From Sphingomonas sp. KRR8 (GTDB lineage Bacteria; Pseudomonadota; Alphaproteobacteria; Sphingomonadales; Sphingomonadaceae), in contig NZ_CP097462.1 of the NCBI RefSeq assembly GCF_023559245.1, forward strand, positions 2,810,801 to 2,874,800: a stretch of 64,000 nt of DNA, written 5' to 3'. The notes beneath the pieces were generated by a model that ran no database searches, was not told where the DNA came from, and was given only the letters and a program-made list of their open reading frames with translations. Every line of letters starts with the position of its first letter. The stretch's first letter is position 1. The position numbers and the translations under genes were made by a program. This document shows positions 7,513 to 16,456 of this stretch, piece by piece.

Positions 7513-9981
7513 TCAAGAACGCGGCTTGGCCCGGAGCGTCGGCGCGGCGCTGGCCGGATCGTCGGGCCAGGGATGGCGGGGATAGCGCCCGCGCATCTCC
7601 TTCGCGACCTCGCGCCAGCTTCCCACCCAGAAGCTCGGCAGGTCGCGGCTGGTCTGGATCGGACGACCCGCGGGTGAGGTGATCGCCAGTGTCAGCGGCA
7701 CTCGTCCACCAGCCACCGTCGGGTGATTTCTGAGGCCGTACAGCGCCTGCGCCCGAACCTCGACGGCGGGCCCGCCCGCGGCGCCATAATCGATGGCGTG
7801 GTGGCTCCCGGCTGGCGACACGAAATCCACCGGTGCAAGCCGGTCGACGTGGCGCTTGCCCTCGTAACCGAGCAGCCCCTCGAACGCCTGGCGCAGGGTG
7901 GCATCTCCGATATCGGACAGCCGCCGCTTGCCCGCGACGAGCGGCGGCAGCCACTCATCGAGCCGCTGCAGCAAGGTGCTGTCGTCGAGCGCCGGGACGG
8001 TGGGGTCGTGCGCCGCGGCGAAGGCGGCGCGGTGTCGCAGCGCGGTCGCGGTCTCTCCCCATGACAGGAGGTGGAGGCCGTACGTCCTGACGCCCTCGAC
8101 CAGAGCGGCGGCGATGGCTTCGGGGTCTGGTCTGGGGTCGGGCCCGCTCGACAGGCGGATGCTTCCCAGCCGACGTGACCGGGTCGGGGTGACCGCCCCC
8201 GTGGCCGGATCGAAGACGCCATCGTGGCCCGTCACGACGCGGTCGCCGAACAGCGCCAAGACCGCCTCCTCGTCCAGTGCAGCGGCCGACAGGATGCGCG
8301 CGCCCGCCGCGCTTCCCGCCACTTCGGCGACGGCAAGCCAGCTGGCGGATGACAGGGACGAAGAAGGGTCGAGCCGGAACCCGCGTCCCCCGACGGACTG
8401 CCAGCGCTCGCCCGACCCGTCGCGGCGGCGAGAAAGACGGTCGGGGAAGGCGAGGGCGATGGACATGGCGAGTGCTTCGCCGCGGCTCACGTCCGGGGCC
8501 GGCCGATCGCCGCCATCAGCTCGGGAAGGAGGAAGCTGTCGTTCCCACCGCCGTGCCAAGCCACGCGCCGCATCCGCGCGCTTGCCGCGATCACCACGCC
8601 AGCGTTGCGAGCGCCGCTCCAGGTCCGGCTCATTCCCGCCCAACCCGCGCTCGGTCAGCAGTAACGCAGCCTCGGCTGCGACGCTGCCGAACCCTCGCGC
8701 GGCGCCCTCGATCAGCATGTGCGCCAGGCGGGGCTCCAGCGGCAGACGGGCAATCTGCCGGCCATGTTCGGTCACCCGCCCGTCCGCGTCGATGGCATCA
8801 AGGCTCATCAGCCGCCGGCGTGCCTCCGCCAGTGCGGCCGCCGGCGGCGGGTCCAGGAAGGGCAGGCGCTGCGGATCCGGCTCGCCCCACAGCAAAGTGG
8901 TCAGCAGCAGGCTGGTCAGGTCCGCCTCGAGGATTTCGGGCGGGTCATGCGCGGGCAGGGCGTTGGTCGCCGCTTCCTCCCACAAGCGGATCGCCACGCC
9001 CGGCGCCTGTCGCGCGGCGCGGCCGGCGCGCTGCGTCACCGCCGCCCTGCTCGCCCGCTCGGTCACCAGCCGCGTCAGCCCGGCCTCGCGGTCATAGCGC
9101 GGTCGCCGGGCAAGCCCGCTGTCCACCACGATCCGCACGTCCTCGATCGTCACGCTGGTTTCGGCGATGCTGGTCGCCAGCACCAGCTTGCGGGTGCCTG
9201 GCTCGGGCCTGGCCAGTGCGGCGCGCTGGTCCCGTGGGTCGACCTGGCCGTGCAGGCGATGGAGTACGACGTTCGGCGGCAGGACGCCTAGCGCCTCCGC
9301 GGTCCGCTCGATCTCGGCGACGCCGGGCAGGAAGGCGAGCAGCGAACCGTCGATCTCGGCCAAGGCGCGGCGGCAGGCGGCGGCGACCTGCGGCTCGATC
9401 CGCAAGGCCGAATCGCGGCCAATGTGCTGCAGGGTGAGGGGATGGCTTCGGCCCTCGCTCTCGATGCGGGGTGGATCGCTTAGCAGCGCCCCGAAGCGCT
9501 CGCCGTCGAGCGTCGCGGACATCGCCAGGATCCTGAGGTCCTCCCGCAGCGCGCCCGCCGCGTCGAGCGTCAGGGCGAGCGCGAGATCGCTGTCGAGGCT
9601 GCGCTCGTGCACCTCGTCGAATAGCACCGCCGACACGCCAGATAGCTCGGGATCGGCCTGGATCCGCGACAGATAGACGCCGTGCGTCATCGCGATCACG
9701 CGGGTGGCCTTGCCGACCCGGCTGTCGAGCCGCGTCTGGTAGCCGATGGTGCCGCCGGGTTCCTCGCCCAGTTGCCGCGCCACGAACTCCGCCGCCGCCC
9801 GTGCCGCCAGCCGCCGGGGCACGAGCAGCAGTATCTGCCCGCCGCACCACGGTTCAGTCAGCAGTGTTGGCGCCACTTGGGTGGTCTTGCCCGCACCCGG
9901 CGGCGCGATCAGCAGCGCGCGCGGACGGCTCCGGAGCGCAGCGAGCAGGTCGGGCAGGACAGCATGGATCGGCAGGGTCAC
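7513..9981 (-). CDS. hrpB: ATP-dependent RNA helicase HrpB
   Basis: An 822-residue DEAH-type helicase. Motifs seen: Walker A APPGAGKTT near residue 30, LLVPRRLAARA, the DEVHERSLDSD box (DEVH variant typical of HrpB), SATLDGERF, and TSIAETSVTIEDVRIVVDSG with TQRAGRAAR. The C-terminal region with RLAPVDFVSPAGSHHAIDYG is the HrpB-specific domain. Length fits the family (about 820). Its role in bacteria is not well defined. It lies 32 bases upstream of the NDUFS4-like gene on the same strand, so the two may be cotranscribed. Confidence 0.95.
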   Translation of the reverse strand: MTLPIHAVLPDLLAALRSRPRALLIAPPGAGKTTQVAPTLLTEPWCGGQILLLVPRRLAARAAAEFVARQLGEEPGGTIGYQTRLDSRVGKATRVIAMTHGVYLSRIQADPELSGVSAVLFDEVHERSLDSDLALALTLDAAGALREDLRILAMSATLDGERFGALLSDPPRIESEGRSHPLTLQHIGRDSALRIEPQVAAACRRALAEIDGSLLAFLPGVAEIERTAEALGVLPPNVVLHRLHGQVDPRDQRAALARPEPGTRKLVLATSIAETSVTIEDVRIVVDSGLARRPRYDREAGLTRLVTERASRAAVTQRAGRAARQAPGVAIRLWEEAATNALPAHDPPEILEADLTSLLLTTLLWGEPDPQRLPFLDPPPAAALAEARRRLMSLDAIDADGRVTEHGRQIARLPLEPRLAHMLIEGAARGFGSVAAEAALLLTERGLGGNEPDLERRSQRWRGDRGKRADAARGLARRWERQLPPSRADGGDRPAPDVSRGEALAMSIALAFPDRLSRRRDGSGERWQSVGGRGFRLDPSSSLSSASWLAVAEVAGSAAGARILSAAALDEEAVLALFGDRVVTGHDGVFDPATGAVTPTRSRRLGSIRLSSGPDPRPDPEAIAAALVEGVRTYGLHLLSWGETATALRHRAAFAAAHDPTVPALDDSTLLQRLDEWLPPLVAGKRRLSDIGDATLRQAFEGLLGYEGKRHVDRLAPVDFVSPAGSHHAIDYGAAGGPAVEVRAQALYGLRNHPTVAGGRVPLTLAITSPAGRPIQTSRDLPSFWVGSWREVAKEMRGRYPRHPWPDDPASAAPTLRAKPRS

Positions 9982-10072
9982 AGGCGCGCCTTAGGGCAAG
10001 CGGGCTCCAAGTTCATTAGGTGGATCGTTGCGGTTGCGGTATGGGAAGGGCATCCACCTGAAGGAGGATGTC

Positions 10073-10630
10073 ATGACCCCGAAGATGCTCTTGCGTTGGG
10101 GCGGCTGTATCGCCCTCATGACCTTGCCGGCGGCCTCGCCCGGTGCTGCAGCTCCGCCGCCCGCATCCGACGCCAGCCTCATCCAGAACGCGCTCAGCGC
10201 CGGGCCGAAGGCGATCGCGGAGGGCGCCAAGGTGGTGACGATGGGTGCCACCGGAATGCGCGAGCTGCGCCCCGGGACTAACGGCTTCACCTGCATGCCC
10301 GACGACCCAAGCACACCGGGCGTCGACCCGATGTGTCTGGACCGGAACGCGATGCGCTGGGCGGGTGCCTGGATGAGCAAGCAGACTCCTCCAGCCGATG
10401 CGGTCGGGGTCATCTACATGCTGGCCGGCGGCACCGACGCCAGCAACACGGATCCCTATGCCAAGCCGCCCGCCGACGGAAAATGGGTGGTTACCGGTCC
10501 GCACCTGATGCTGGTCGGTTCGCCCGCGCTCAACGCGCAATATCCCAGCGGGGCCAATCCGGACACGACCAAGCCCTACGTCATGTGGGGCGGCACGCCC
10601 TATGCGCACGTCATGATCCCGGTCCGCTAG
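10073..10630 (+). CDS. Secreted protein of unknown function
   Basis: A 185-residue protein starting at the ATG at 10073, which follows a strong AAGGAGG 5 bases away; a longer frame from 10028 is less likely. Residues 1-25 are a signal peptide ending near SPGAAA. The mature part is rich in Pro, Gly and Met and contains GFTCMPDD, DPMCLDRNAMRW and YVMWGGTPYAHVMIPV, with two cysteines that could pair. I do not recognise a named domain. It is divergent from hrpB and convergent with the polyprenyl synthase gene. Confidence 0.8.
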   Translation: MTPKMLLRWGGCIALMTLPAASPGAAAPPPASDASLIQNALSAGPKAIAEGAKVVTMGATGMRELRPGTNGFTCMPDDPSTPGVDPMCLDRNAMRWAGAWMSKQTPPADAVGVIYMLAGGTDASNTDPYAKPPADGKWVVTGPHLMLVGSPALNAQYPSGANPDTTKPYVMWGGTPYAHVMIPVR

Positions 10631-10653
10631 CAACCGGCAAGCAGGCGCTCTGC

Positions 10654-11667
10654 CTAGTAGGCGCGCGCCACCGCGAACTCGACGGCTTCGGTCAGCGCGG
10701 CGCGGGCCTTGCCGTTGGAGAAGCCCGCAATCGCGTCCAGCGCGCGGCGGGCGTAGAGTCGCGCGCGCTCCAGCGTGTCGCTGATCGCCTGCGTGTCGCG
10801 CAGCAGGCGGATCGCATGCGCCAGGTCGTCGTCGCTGACCCGGTCGCCGCTCACGGCCTCGCGCCAGAAGGCCCGGTCGGCTTCCTGTCCGCGGGCGTAG
10901 GCGAGGATGATCGGCAAGGTCATTTTGCCCTCGCGGAAGTCGTCGCCCAGGCTCTTGCCGCTGGTCGCTTCTTCGCTGGTGTAGTCGATGGCGTCGTCGA
11001 CCAGCTGGAAGGCGATGCCAAGGTTCCGGCCGAATGCTTCCAGCGCCTGTTCGGCGTCGTCGCCGGCTTCGGCAACCACTGGGGCAATCTTGCAAGCGGC
11101 GGAAAAGAGCGCGGCTGTCTTGGCCTCGATGATGTGGAGGTAGGTGTCCTCGTTGGTCGCGATCTGGCGTTGCGCCGTCAGCTGCGCCACTTCGCCTTCC
11201 GCGATGACGGCGCTGGCGTGGCTGAGGATCTTGAGGACCTTGAGCGACCCGTCCTCGACCATCAGCTCAAAGGCGCGGCTGAACAGGAAATCGCCGACCA
11301 GAACGCTCGACGGATTGCCCCAGATGAGGTTGGCGGTGCGCTTGCCGCGCCGCATGCCCGAACCGTCGACCACATCGTCGTGCAGCAGGGTGGCGGTGTG
11401 GATGAACTCCACCGCCGCCGCCAGCTTGTGGTGCCGGCTACCCGTATAGTCGCACAGCGCCGCCGACGCGCAGGTCAGCATCGGCCGCATCCGCTTGCCG
11501 CCGCCGGCGATCAGATGACCGGCCAGCTCCGGGATGAGCGGAACCTGCGACTGCATCCGCGACAGGATCACCTGATTGACCGCATTCATGTCGGCGGCGG
11601 TCAGCTGGACCAGCGGCTCGAGGCTGGGCGAGGCGGTGGGTCGGAGGTCGTGGAGAGAGGCAGTCAC
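10654..11667 (-). CDS. ispB: Polyprenyl (octaprenyl/decaprenyl) diphosphate synthase
   Basis: A long-chain trans-prenyltransferase of about 337 residues that makes the ubiquinone side chain. GGGKRMRPML, the first aspartate-rich motif LLHDDVVD and the second LVDDAID are all present, as is the GDFLFSRAFEL segment. The open frame begins at a TTG (11703), but the GTG at 11667 gives an N terminus (TASLHDLRP) like that of sphingomonad homologues, so I prefer it. Product chain length (Q8 or Q10) cannot be read from the motifs alone; Q10 is usual in this group. Confidence 0.92.
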   Translation of the reverse strand: MTASLHDLRPTASPSLEPLVQLTAADMNAVNQVILSRMQSQVPLIPELAGHLIAGGGKRMRPMLTCASAALCDYTGSRHHKLAAAVEFIHTATLLHDDVVDGSGMRRGKRTANLIWGNPSSVLVGDFLFSRAFELMVEDGSLKVLKILSHASAVIAEGEVAQLTAQRQIATNEDTYLHIIEAKTAALFSAACKIAPVVAEAGDDAEQALEAFGRNLGIAFQLVDDAIDYTSEEATSGKSLGDDFREGKMTLPIILAYARGQEADRAFWREAVSGDRVSDDDLAHAIRLLRDTQAISDTLERARLYARRALDAIAGFSNGKARAALTEAVEFAVARAY

Positions 11668-11688
11668 GGGAGCGCGGTTAGGATGGTC

Positions 11689-11717
11689 GGCGGCGACGGG
11701 CAAGGCTCGTCGCCGCC
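11689..11717 (-). terminator. Hairpin after the M13 peptidase gene
   Basis: A perfect 10-bp inverted repeat (GGCGGCGACG and its complement, loop of 9) lies just downstream of the M13 gene stop in the minus direction. No T-run follows, so termination strength is uncertain. Confidence 0.5.
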
Positions 11718-11725
11718 GCAGGACC

Positions 11726-13747
11726 CTACCAGACGTGAACGCGCTCGGCGGGCGCGAGGTAGAGCTTGTCGCCCGGCTGCACGTTGAACGCCTTGTAGAA
11801 GGGGTCGAAGTTCCGGACGATGCCGTCGACGCGATACTTCTCCGGGCTGTGCGGATCGCTCAACAGCTGCTGCCGCTCGGCGCCTTCGCGGCGCTTGCCC
11901 TGCCAGGCCTGCGCGTAGGCAATGAAGAAGCGCTGATCGCCGGTGTAGCCGTTGATCACCGGCGGCTCGCCGTGCCGTGCGACATATCGGCGGTAGGCGG
12001 CGTAGGCCGTCTCGAGGCCGCCCAGGTCGGCCAAGTTCTCGCCAAGCGTCAGATGGCCCTTGATGTGAACGCCCGGGATCGGTTCGTATTGGTCAAACTG
12101 GGCGGCCAAGCGCTCGGCCTTGACCTTGTACTTGGCGGCGGTTGCAGGCGTCCACCAGTCACGCAGGCGCCCCTTGGCGTCATACTGACGGCCCTGGTCG
12201 TCGAACCCGTGACCCATTTCGTGGCCAACGGTCGTGGCACCGGTTTCGGCATAGTTCACCGCCGGATCGGCGTTCGCGTCGAAGAAGGGCGGTTGCAGGA
12301 TCGCTGCGGGCACCGTGATCTGGTTCATGGTCGGATCGTAATAAGCGTTCACCGTCTGCGGGGTCATTTCCCACAGCGTCCGATCGACCGGGTGCGGGAA
12401 CCGCTTGAGCTGCAGCTTCCACTGGAAATCCTCGGTCGCGATCGCATTCGCGAGCGGGTCGGTGCGGCTGACCGCAAGGTCCGAATAGTCGATGAACTTG
12501 ACCGGATGGCCGATCCGCGGGTCGAAGGACGCCAGCTTTTCCAGCGCCTTCTGCCGCGTCGCCGAATCCATCCAAGCCGCGTTCGTGATCTTTTCCCGGT
12601 AAGCGGCGCGTACGTCATCGACCAGTTCCTGCGCCTGCCTGGCCGTCTGGTCCGGCCAGTATTTGGCGACGTAAAGCTGGCCCACCGCCTCGCCGAGACT
12701 GTCGTCGAGCATCTGCATGCCGCGCTTCCATCGGGCGCGCTGCTCTGGAACGTCGTTCATCGTCTTGCCGTAGAAGGCGAAGCGACGGTCATCGAACGCC
12801 TTCGGCAGGTTGCTTGCGTGGTCGCTGATGAACCGGAAGGTGAGATATTCCTTCCAGGTGCTGAGCGGCACGTCGGCGATGCGCTGGCCGGCGGCGGTCA
12901 CCGCGCTGGGCTCCGCCACATCGACCGTGGTCGCAGCGCCCAGACCCATGCCATGCAGGGTCTCCGTCCAGTTGAACTGCGGCGCCAGCTTCATCAGCTG
13001 GGCAGCGGTCATCGGGTTATGGGTGGCGACCGGATCACGGCGGCGTTCGGGGGTCCACTGGTCCTGCGCAATCCTGGTCTCGAGCGCCAGGATCCGATCC
13101 GCGCGTCCTTCGGGATCGGACAGTCCCGCGAGGCGGTTCAGGTCGGCGATGTAGGTGCGGTAGCTGGCCCGAATGCTGTCGTACTTCTGGCCTTTCAGCA
13201 GATAGTAGTCGCGGGTGGGAAGGCCGAGGCGGGCCTGCCCTGCCTGCGCCGCATAGCGGGTCGGATTATCCTGATCGGCACCGATGCCGATGTTGATGGG
13301 GCTTGCGAAGCCCGGCTCCATCATCAGCTGAACCAGCTGGCTGCGGCTGGAAACATTGTCGATCTTCGCCAGGTATGGCTTGAGCGGCGACAAGCCGCGC
13401 TGCTCAATGCCGGCCTCGTCCATCCACGCCGCGTAGGCATCGCCGATCTTGCGCGCGACCGGCGAGGTCGGATTGGCCGTGACGTTCTCGACCATTGCCT
13501 TGACCTGCTGCTCGATCTCGTCCGGCAGTTCAAAATTGTATCCGGCGCCCGTCTTGTCGGCCGGAATGGGATGGTTGCGCAGCCAGCTGCCCTCGGCGAA
13601 TTCGAACAGGCTGTCCCCCGGCTTCACCTTGGTGTCCATGTCACCCATGTCGACGCCCCAGTTGCCGTAGCGCGGAGTGCCGGCGAGGAGTGCAGCGGGA
13701 AGGGCCGTGGCAAGCATGCCGGCCAGGGCCAGATGGCGAAAACGCAT
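11726..13747 (-). CDS. M13 family zinc metallopeptidase (neprilysin/PepO-like)
   Basis: A 673-residue secreted peptidase. The ATG at 13747 follows AGGAAA and gives a signal peptide (LALAGMLATALPAALLAG); the frame open to 13801 is not needed. Seen: substrate-site NAYYDP, the zinc motif HEMGH within VGHEMGHGFDDQG, and GENLADLGG with the third zinc ligand (Glu). The C-terminal VDGIVRNFDPFYKAFNVQPGD and the final VW are typical of the family. It probably degrades peptides in the periplasm. It follows the two-component sensor gene by 91 bases on the same strand, so it may be cotranscribed with or controlled by that system (inference). Confidence 0.93.
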   Translation of the reverse strand: MRFRHLALAGMLATALPAALLAGTPRYGNWGVDMGDMDTKVKPGDSLFEFAEGSWLRNHPIPADKTGAGYNFELPDEIEQQVKAMVENVTANPTSPVARKIGDAYAAWMDEAGIEQRGLSPLKPYLAKIDNVSSRSQLVQLMMEPGFASPINIGIGADQDNPTRYAAQAGQARLGLPTRDYYLLKGQKYDSIRASYRTYIADLNRLAGLSDPEGRADRILALETRIAQDQWTPERRRDPVATHNPMTAAQLMKLAPQFNWTETLHGMGLGAATTVDVAEPSAVTAAGQRIADVPLSTWKEYLTFRFISDHASNLPKAFDDRRFAFYGKTMNDVPEQRARWKRGMQMLDDSLGEAVGQLYVAKYWPDQTARQAQELVDDVRAAYREKITNAAWMDSATRQKALEKLASFDPRIGHPVKFIDYSDLAVSRTDPLANAIATEDFQWKLQLKRFPHPVDRTLWEMTPQTVNAYYDPTMNQITVPAAILQPPFFDANADPAVNYAETGATTVGHEMGHGFDDQGRQYDAKGRLRDWWTPATAAKYKVKAERLAAQFDQYEPIPGVHIKGHLTLGENLADLGGLETAYAAYRRYVARHGEPPVINGYTGDQRFFIAYAQAWQGKRREGAERQQLLSDPHSPEKYRVDGIVRNFDPFYKAFNVQPGDKLYLAPAERVHVW

Positions 13748-13838
13748 CGATTTTTCCTGATCAGTTGGGTTACCGGGAGCGTAGCCGGGCCAGTGCGGCA
13801 CGCAACAAGGTTTTCGACCAACGCCGCCATGGCGGCAA

Positions 13839-15242
13839 CTAGCCGCGCGGAAGCGTCAGCCTTACCAGCAATCCGCCCAGGTCTTCGCTCTCTTCGAGCG
13901 CGACCGATCCGCCATAGATCTCCGCCACGTCCCGAACGATCGCAAGGCCAAGCCCCGTGCCAGGCTTGCCGGTGGTGTCCAGCCGCACGCCGCGGGTGAA
14001 CAGCTCGCTGCGCTGCTCTGCCGGGATGCCGGGCCCGTCGTCCTCGACCAGCACGTCCACCTTGTCAGCACCGGCCTCGACGGTGACGAACACTCGTCCG
14101 TTGCCATATTTGGCGGCATTCTCGACCAGATTCCCGAGCATCTCGTCGAGGTCCTGCCGCTCCACCCGAACCTCGGCCTCGCGGTCTCCGGCGATGTCCA
14201 CGGTGACCTTCTCGTACATCCGGTCGACCGCCCGCTGCACCGCGTCCAGGCTGTCCCACACGCGGGAGCGGGCCTGGGTCGAGGCGCGGCGGCCGATCGC
14301 CCTCGCCCGGGCCAGATGGTGGTCCACCTGCCGCCGCATGGTGGTCGCCTCGCGGCAGACCAAGTCCGACAGGTCCGGATCACGGGCGGTGGCGGCATTG
14401 GTGATGACGGTCAGCGGAGTTTTCAGCGCATGGGCAAGGTTGCCGGCATGGGTGCGGGCCTCCTCGGCCTGTGCCTCGCCATGCGCCAGCAGTTGGTTGA
14501 TCTCGTCGGTCAGCGGCTGAAGCTCGACCGGGAAATTGTCGGTCACCCGCGACTTGGTGCCGGAGCGGATCGCCGCCACCTCGCGCCGGACCCGCCGCAA
14601 TGGCCACAGGCCATAGACGGTCTGCAAGGCGGCAAGCACCACCAGACCCAAGCCCAGGAGAACGAAGCTCCAGATCAGAGTGCGCCGCAGGTCCCTGAGT
14701 TGTAGGTCGAGGTCCTCGCGGCTCTGCGCCACCTGGAAGCGCCAGCGGACCTTGGAGCCCGGGAGAATGACGTCGCGTTCTACCACCCGCAGCGGCTCGT
14801 CCGCGAATTCGTTCGAATCGTAGAAATGCGACTGCAGGTGGAAATAGCGGTCGGTGATCCGAAGTCGCCGGTCCCACAGGGAGCGCGATGCGAAGCAGTA
14901 GGGGTTCTCGGACTTGAGACGGCAGTGGTCGAACGGCACGTCCGTGATCTGGAAGTACAGGCCCGAATAGGTCTCGATGAAGCGCTGGTCGGCGGGAAGG
15001 CGGGTGAAGCGCACTTCGCCCAGCGGACCCACCTCGGACGAGGCGATCATCCCTTTCAGCACATAGTCGAGCTGCGTGTCGAAGCTGCGGACCAGGCTGC
15101 CGGTCAGCACCCGATCTAGCGCGAACCCGCCGGCAAACAGCAGGATCGAGATCCAGATCGTCGCAATGACGATCATCCGGCGGGTCAGCGACCCGGAGTA
15201 GCGCTCCGTGCCGTTTGCGGCGGCCGGAGCCTCGACGCTCAC
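13839..15242 (-). CDS. Sensor histidine kinase (PhoQ/FeuQ-like)
   Basis: A 467-residue membrane sensor kinase. TM1 spans about residues 22-42 and TM2 about 188-211, enclosing a periplasmic domain of about 145 residues with two cysteines. A HAMP-like stretch follows, then the phospho-accepting H271 in NLAHALKTPLTV, an N box (ENAAKYG), and G boxes (DDGPGIP, TGLGLAIV). The H-x-x-KTPL form is typical of PhoQ-type kinases. Its GTG start overlaps the regulator stop (GTGA). The signal is unknown; a PepSY-like secreted protein encoded upstream and an M13 peptidase downstream suggest envelope sensing. Confidence 0.92.
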   Translation of the reverse strand: MSVEAPAAANGTERYSGSLTRRMIVIATIWISILLFAGGFALDRVLTGSLVRSFDTQLDYVLKGMIASSEVGPLGEVRFTRLPADQRFIETYSGLYFQITDVPFDHCRLKSENPYCFASRSLWDRRLRITDRYFHLQSHFYDSNEFADEPLRVVERDVILPGSKVRWRFQVAQSREDLDLQLRDLRRTLIWSFVLLGLGLVVLAALQTVYGLWPLRRVRREVAAIRSGTKSRVTDNFPVELQPLTDEINQLLAHGEAQAEEARTHAGNLAHALKTPLTVITNAATARDPDLSDLVCREATTMRRQVDHHLARARAIGRRASTQARSRVWDSLDAVQRAVDRMYEKVTVDIAGDREAEVRVERQDLDEMLGNLVENAAKYGNGRVFVTVEAGADKVDVLVEDDGPGIPAEQRSELFTRGVRLDTTGKPGTGLGLAIVRDVAEIYGGSVALEESEDLGGLLVRLTLPRG

Positions 15243-15904
15243 GCCGCCGGCTCCTCCAGGCTGTAGCCGAGGCCGCGGATGGTGGTGATGACATCAGGGC
15301 CCAGCTTCTTCCGGATGCGGGTCACGAACACTTCGATGGTGTTCGAGTCGCGGTCGAAATCCTGGTCGTAGATATGCTCGATGAGCTCGGTCCGGCTGAC
15401 CACCTTGCCCTTGTGATGGAGCAGGTAGGACAGGAGCTTATATTCCTGCGCCGTGAGCTTCACCGGCTCGCCGGCCTTGGTCACCTTGCCCGACCGGGTG
15501 TCGAGGCGGATGTCGCCGGCGATAAGCTCGCTCGATGCATTGCCGCTCGAGCGGCGGATGAGGGCGCGCAGACGGGCGATCAGTTCCTCGGTCTGGAACG
15601 GCTTGGCGAGATAGTCGTCGGCGCCAGCATCCAGACCCGCCACCTTGTCCGACCAGCTGTCGCGCGCGGTCAGCACCAGGACGGGCATCTTCTTGCCTTC
15701 CTTGCGCCAGCGGTCGAGCACGGTCAGCCCGTCCACCTCGGGCAAGCCGAGGTCGAGCACCACCGCGTCATAATTTTCGGTCTGGCCCAGATAATGGCCG
15801 TCCTCGCCGTCGGTGGCGAGATCAACGGCATAGCCCGCGCCCTCCAGCGTGGATCGGAGCTGCCGCCCCAGGTTCGGTTCGTCCTCGACGATCAGCACGC
15901 GCAT
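15239..15904 (-). CDS. OmpR/PhoB family response regulator
   Basis: A 221-residue regulator. The receiver domain has acidic E7/D8, phospho-acceptor D51 in VLDLGLP, LTARD and K101 in AKPF. The C-terminal winged helix carries LTAQEYKLLSYLLHHKGKVVSR and NTIEVFVTRIRKKLG. It is the partner of the overlapping kinase gene. Binding sites cannot be assigned from this window. Confidence 0.95.
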   Translation of the reverse strand: MRVLIVEDEPNLGRQLRSTLEGAGYAVDLATDGEDGHYLGQTENYDAVVLDLGLPEVDGLTVLDRWRKEGKKMPVLVLTARDSWSDKVAGLDAGADDYLAKPFQTEELIARLRALIRRSSGNASSELIAGDIRLDTRSGKVTKAGEPVKLTAQEYKLLSYLLHHKGKVVSRTELIEHIYDQDFDRDSNTIEVFVTRIRKKLGPDVITTIRGLGYSLEEPAA

Positions 15905-16042
15905 GGTCTTCGTCCTATCAAACGTCTGCTTGACCGCGTCTAACCCGCGCCAAGCTGAACGGTTGCTTAGACGGAATGAACGGGAAGGGGGAGGGACTCA
16001 CGCTTCGTCGGCACGAACAGCAGGTCCGAAGCGGGTGAAAGC

Positions 16043-16339
16043 CTAGCGCGACCGCCCGATGATTCGACCGCTCTGCGCGTCGACATCGACCCAGATCACC
16101 CGGCCGCCCCGCATGAATTTCAGCCGGTAGGTGTCACCGTTGAATTCAGGCCCGAGATAATCGGCGCCGCCCATGAAGGGGATCACCCGCCGCTCGATCG
16201 AGGGAAGGGGCATGGAGCGACCCTCGCGAAAGGCTTCGAATACGCGGTCCTGATCGCGGCCGCGCGGCGGGTCGGCCAGCACCGGGCTGGCGGCAAGGCT
16301 CGCGGCAAGCGCGGCAAGGATGAAACGGGTCAGGCTCAT
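16043..16339 (-). CDS. Small secreted PepSY-like protein
   Basis: A 98-residue protein with a signal peptide (MSLTRFILAALAASLAASPVLA) and a mature part of about 76 residues containing RRVIPFMGGADYLGPEFNGDTYRLKFMRGGRVIWVDVDAQSG split across a short beta-rich domain. The DTYRLKFMRGGRVIWVDVDA pattern resembles a PepSY half-domain (substrate or inhibitor-binding fold). It sits 138 bases upstream of the response regulator on the same strand; such small PepSY-like proteins often precede two-component genes in sphingomonads. The frame runs on far upstream through the ABC-F gene, but only the stretch from 16339 is credible. Confidence 0.75.
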   Translation of the reverse strand: MSLTRFILAALAASLAASPVLADPPRGRDQDRVFEAFREGRSMPLPSIERRVIPFMGGADYLGPEFNGDTYRLKFMRGGRVIWVDVDAQSGRIIGRSR

Positions 16340-16456
16340 GGCGAATCTCGTGAGGCCGTTCCTACCAGAAGCCATTGAATAGGTTGTGAACAGCGCTGTC
16401 AGCAAAGTCCATGGGCATGGGTGACGCGGGCGCGCACGCTGGCTAAAGGCGCCCAC

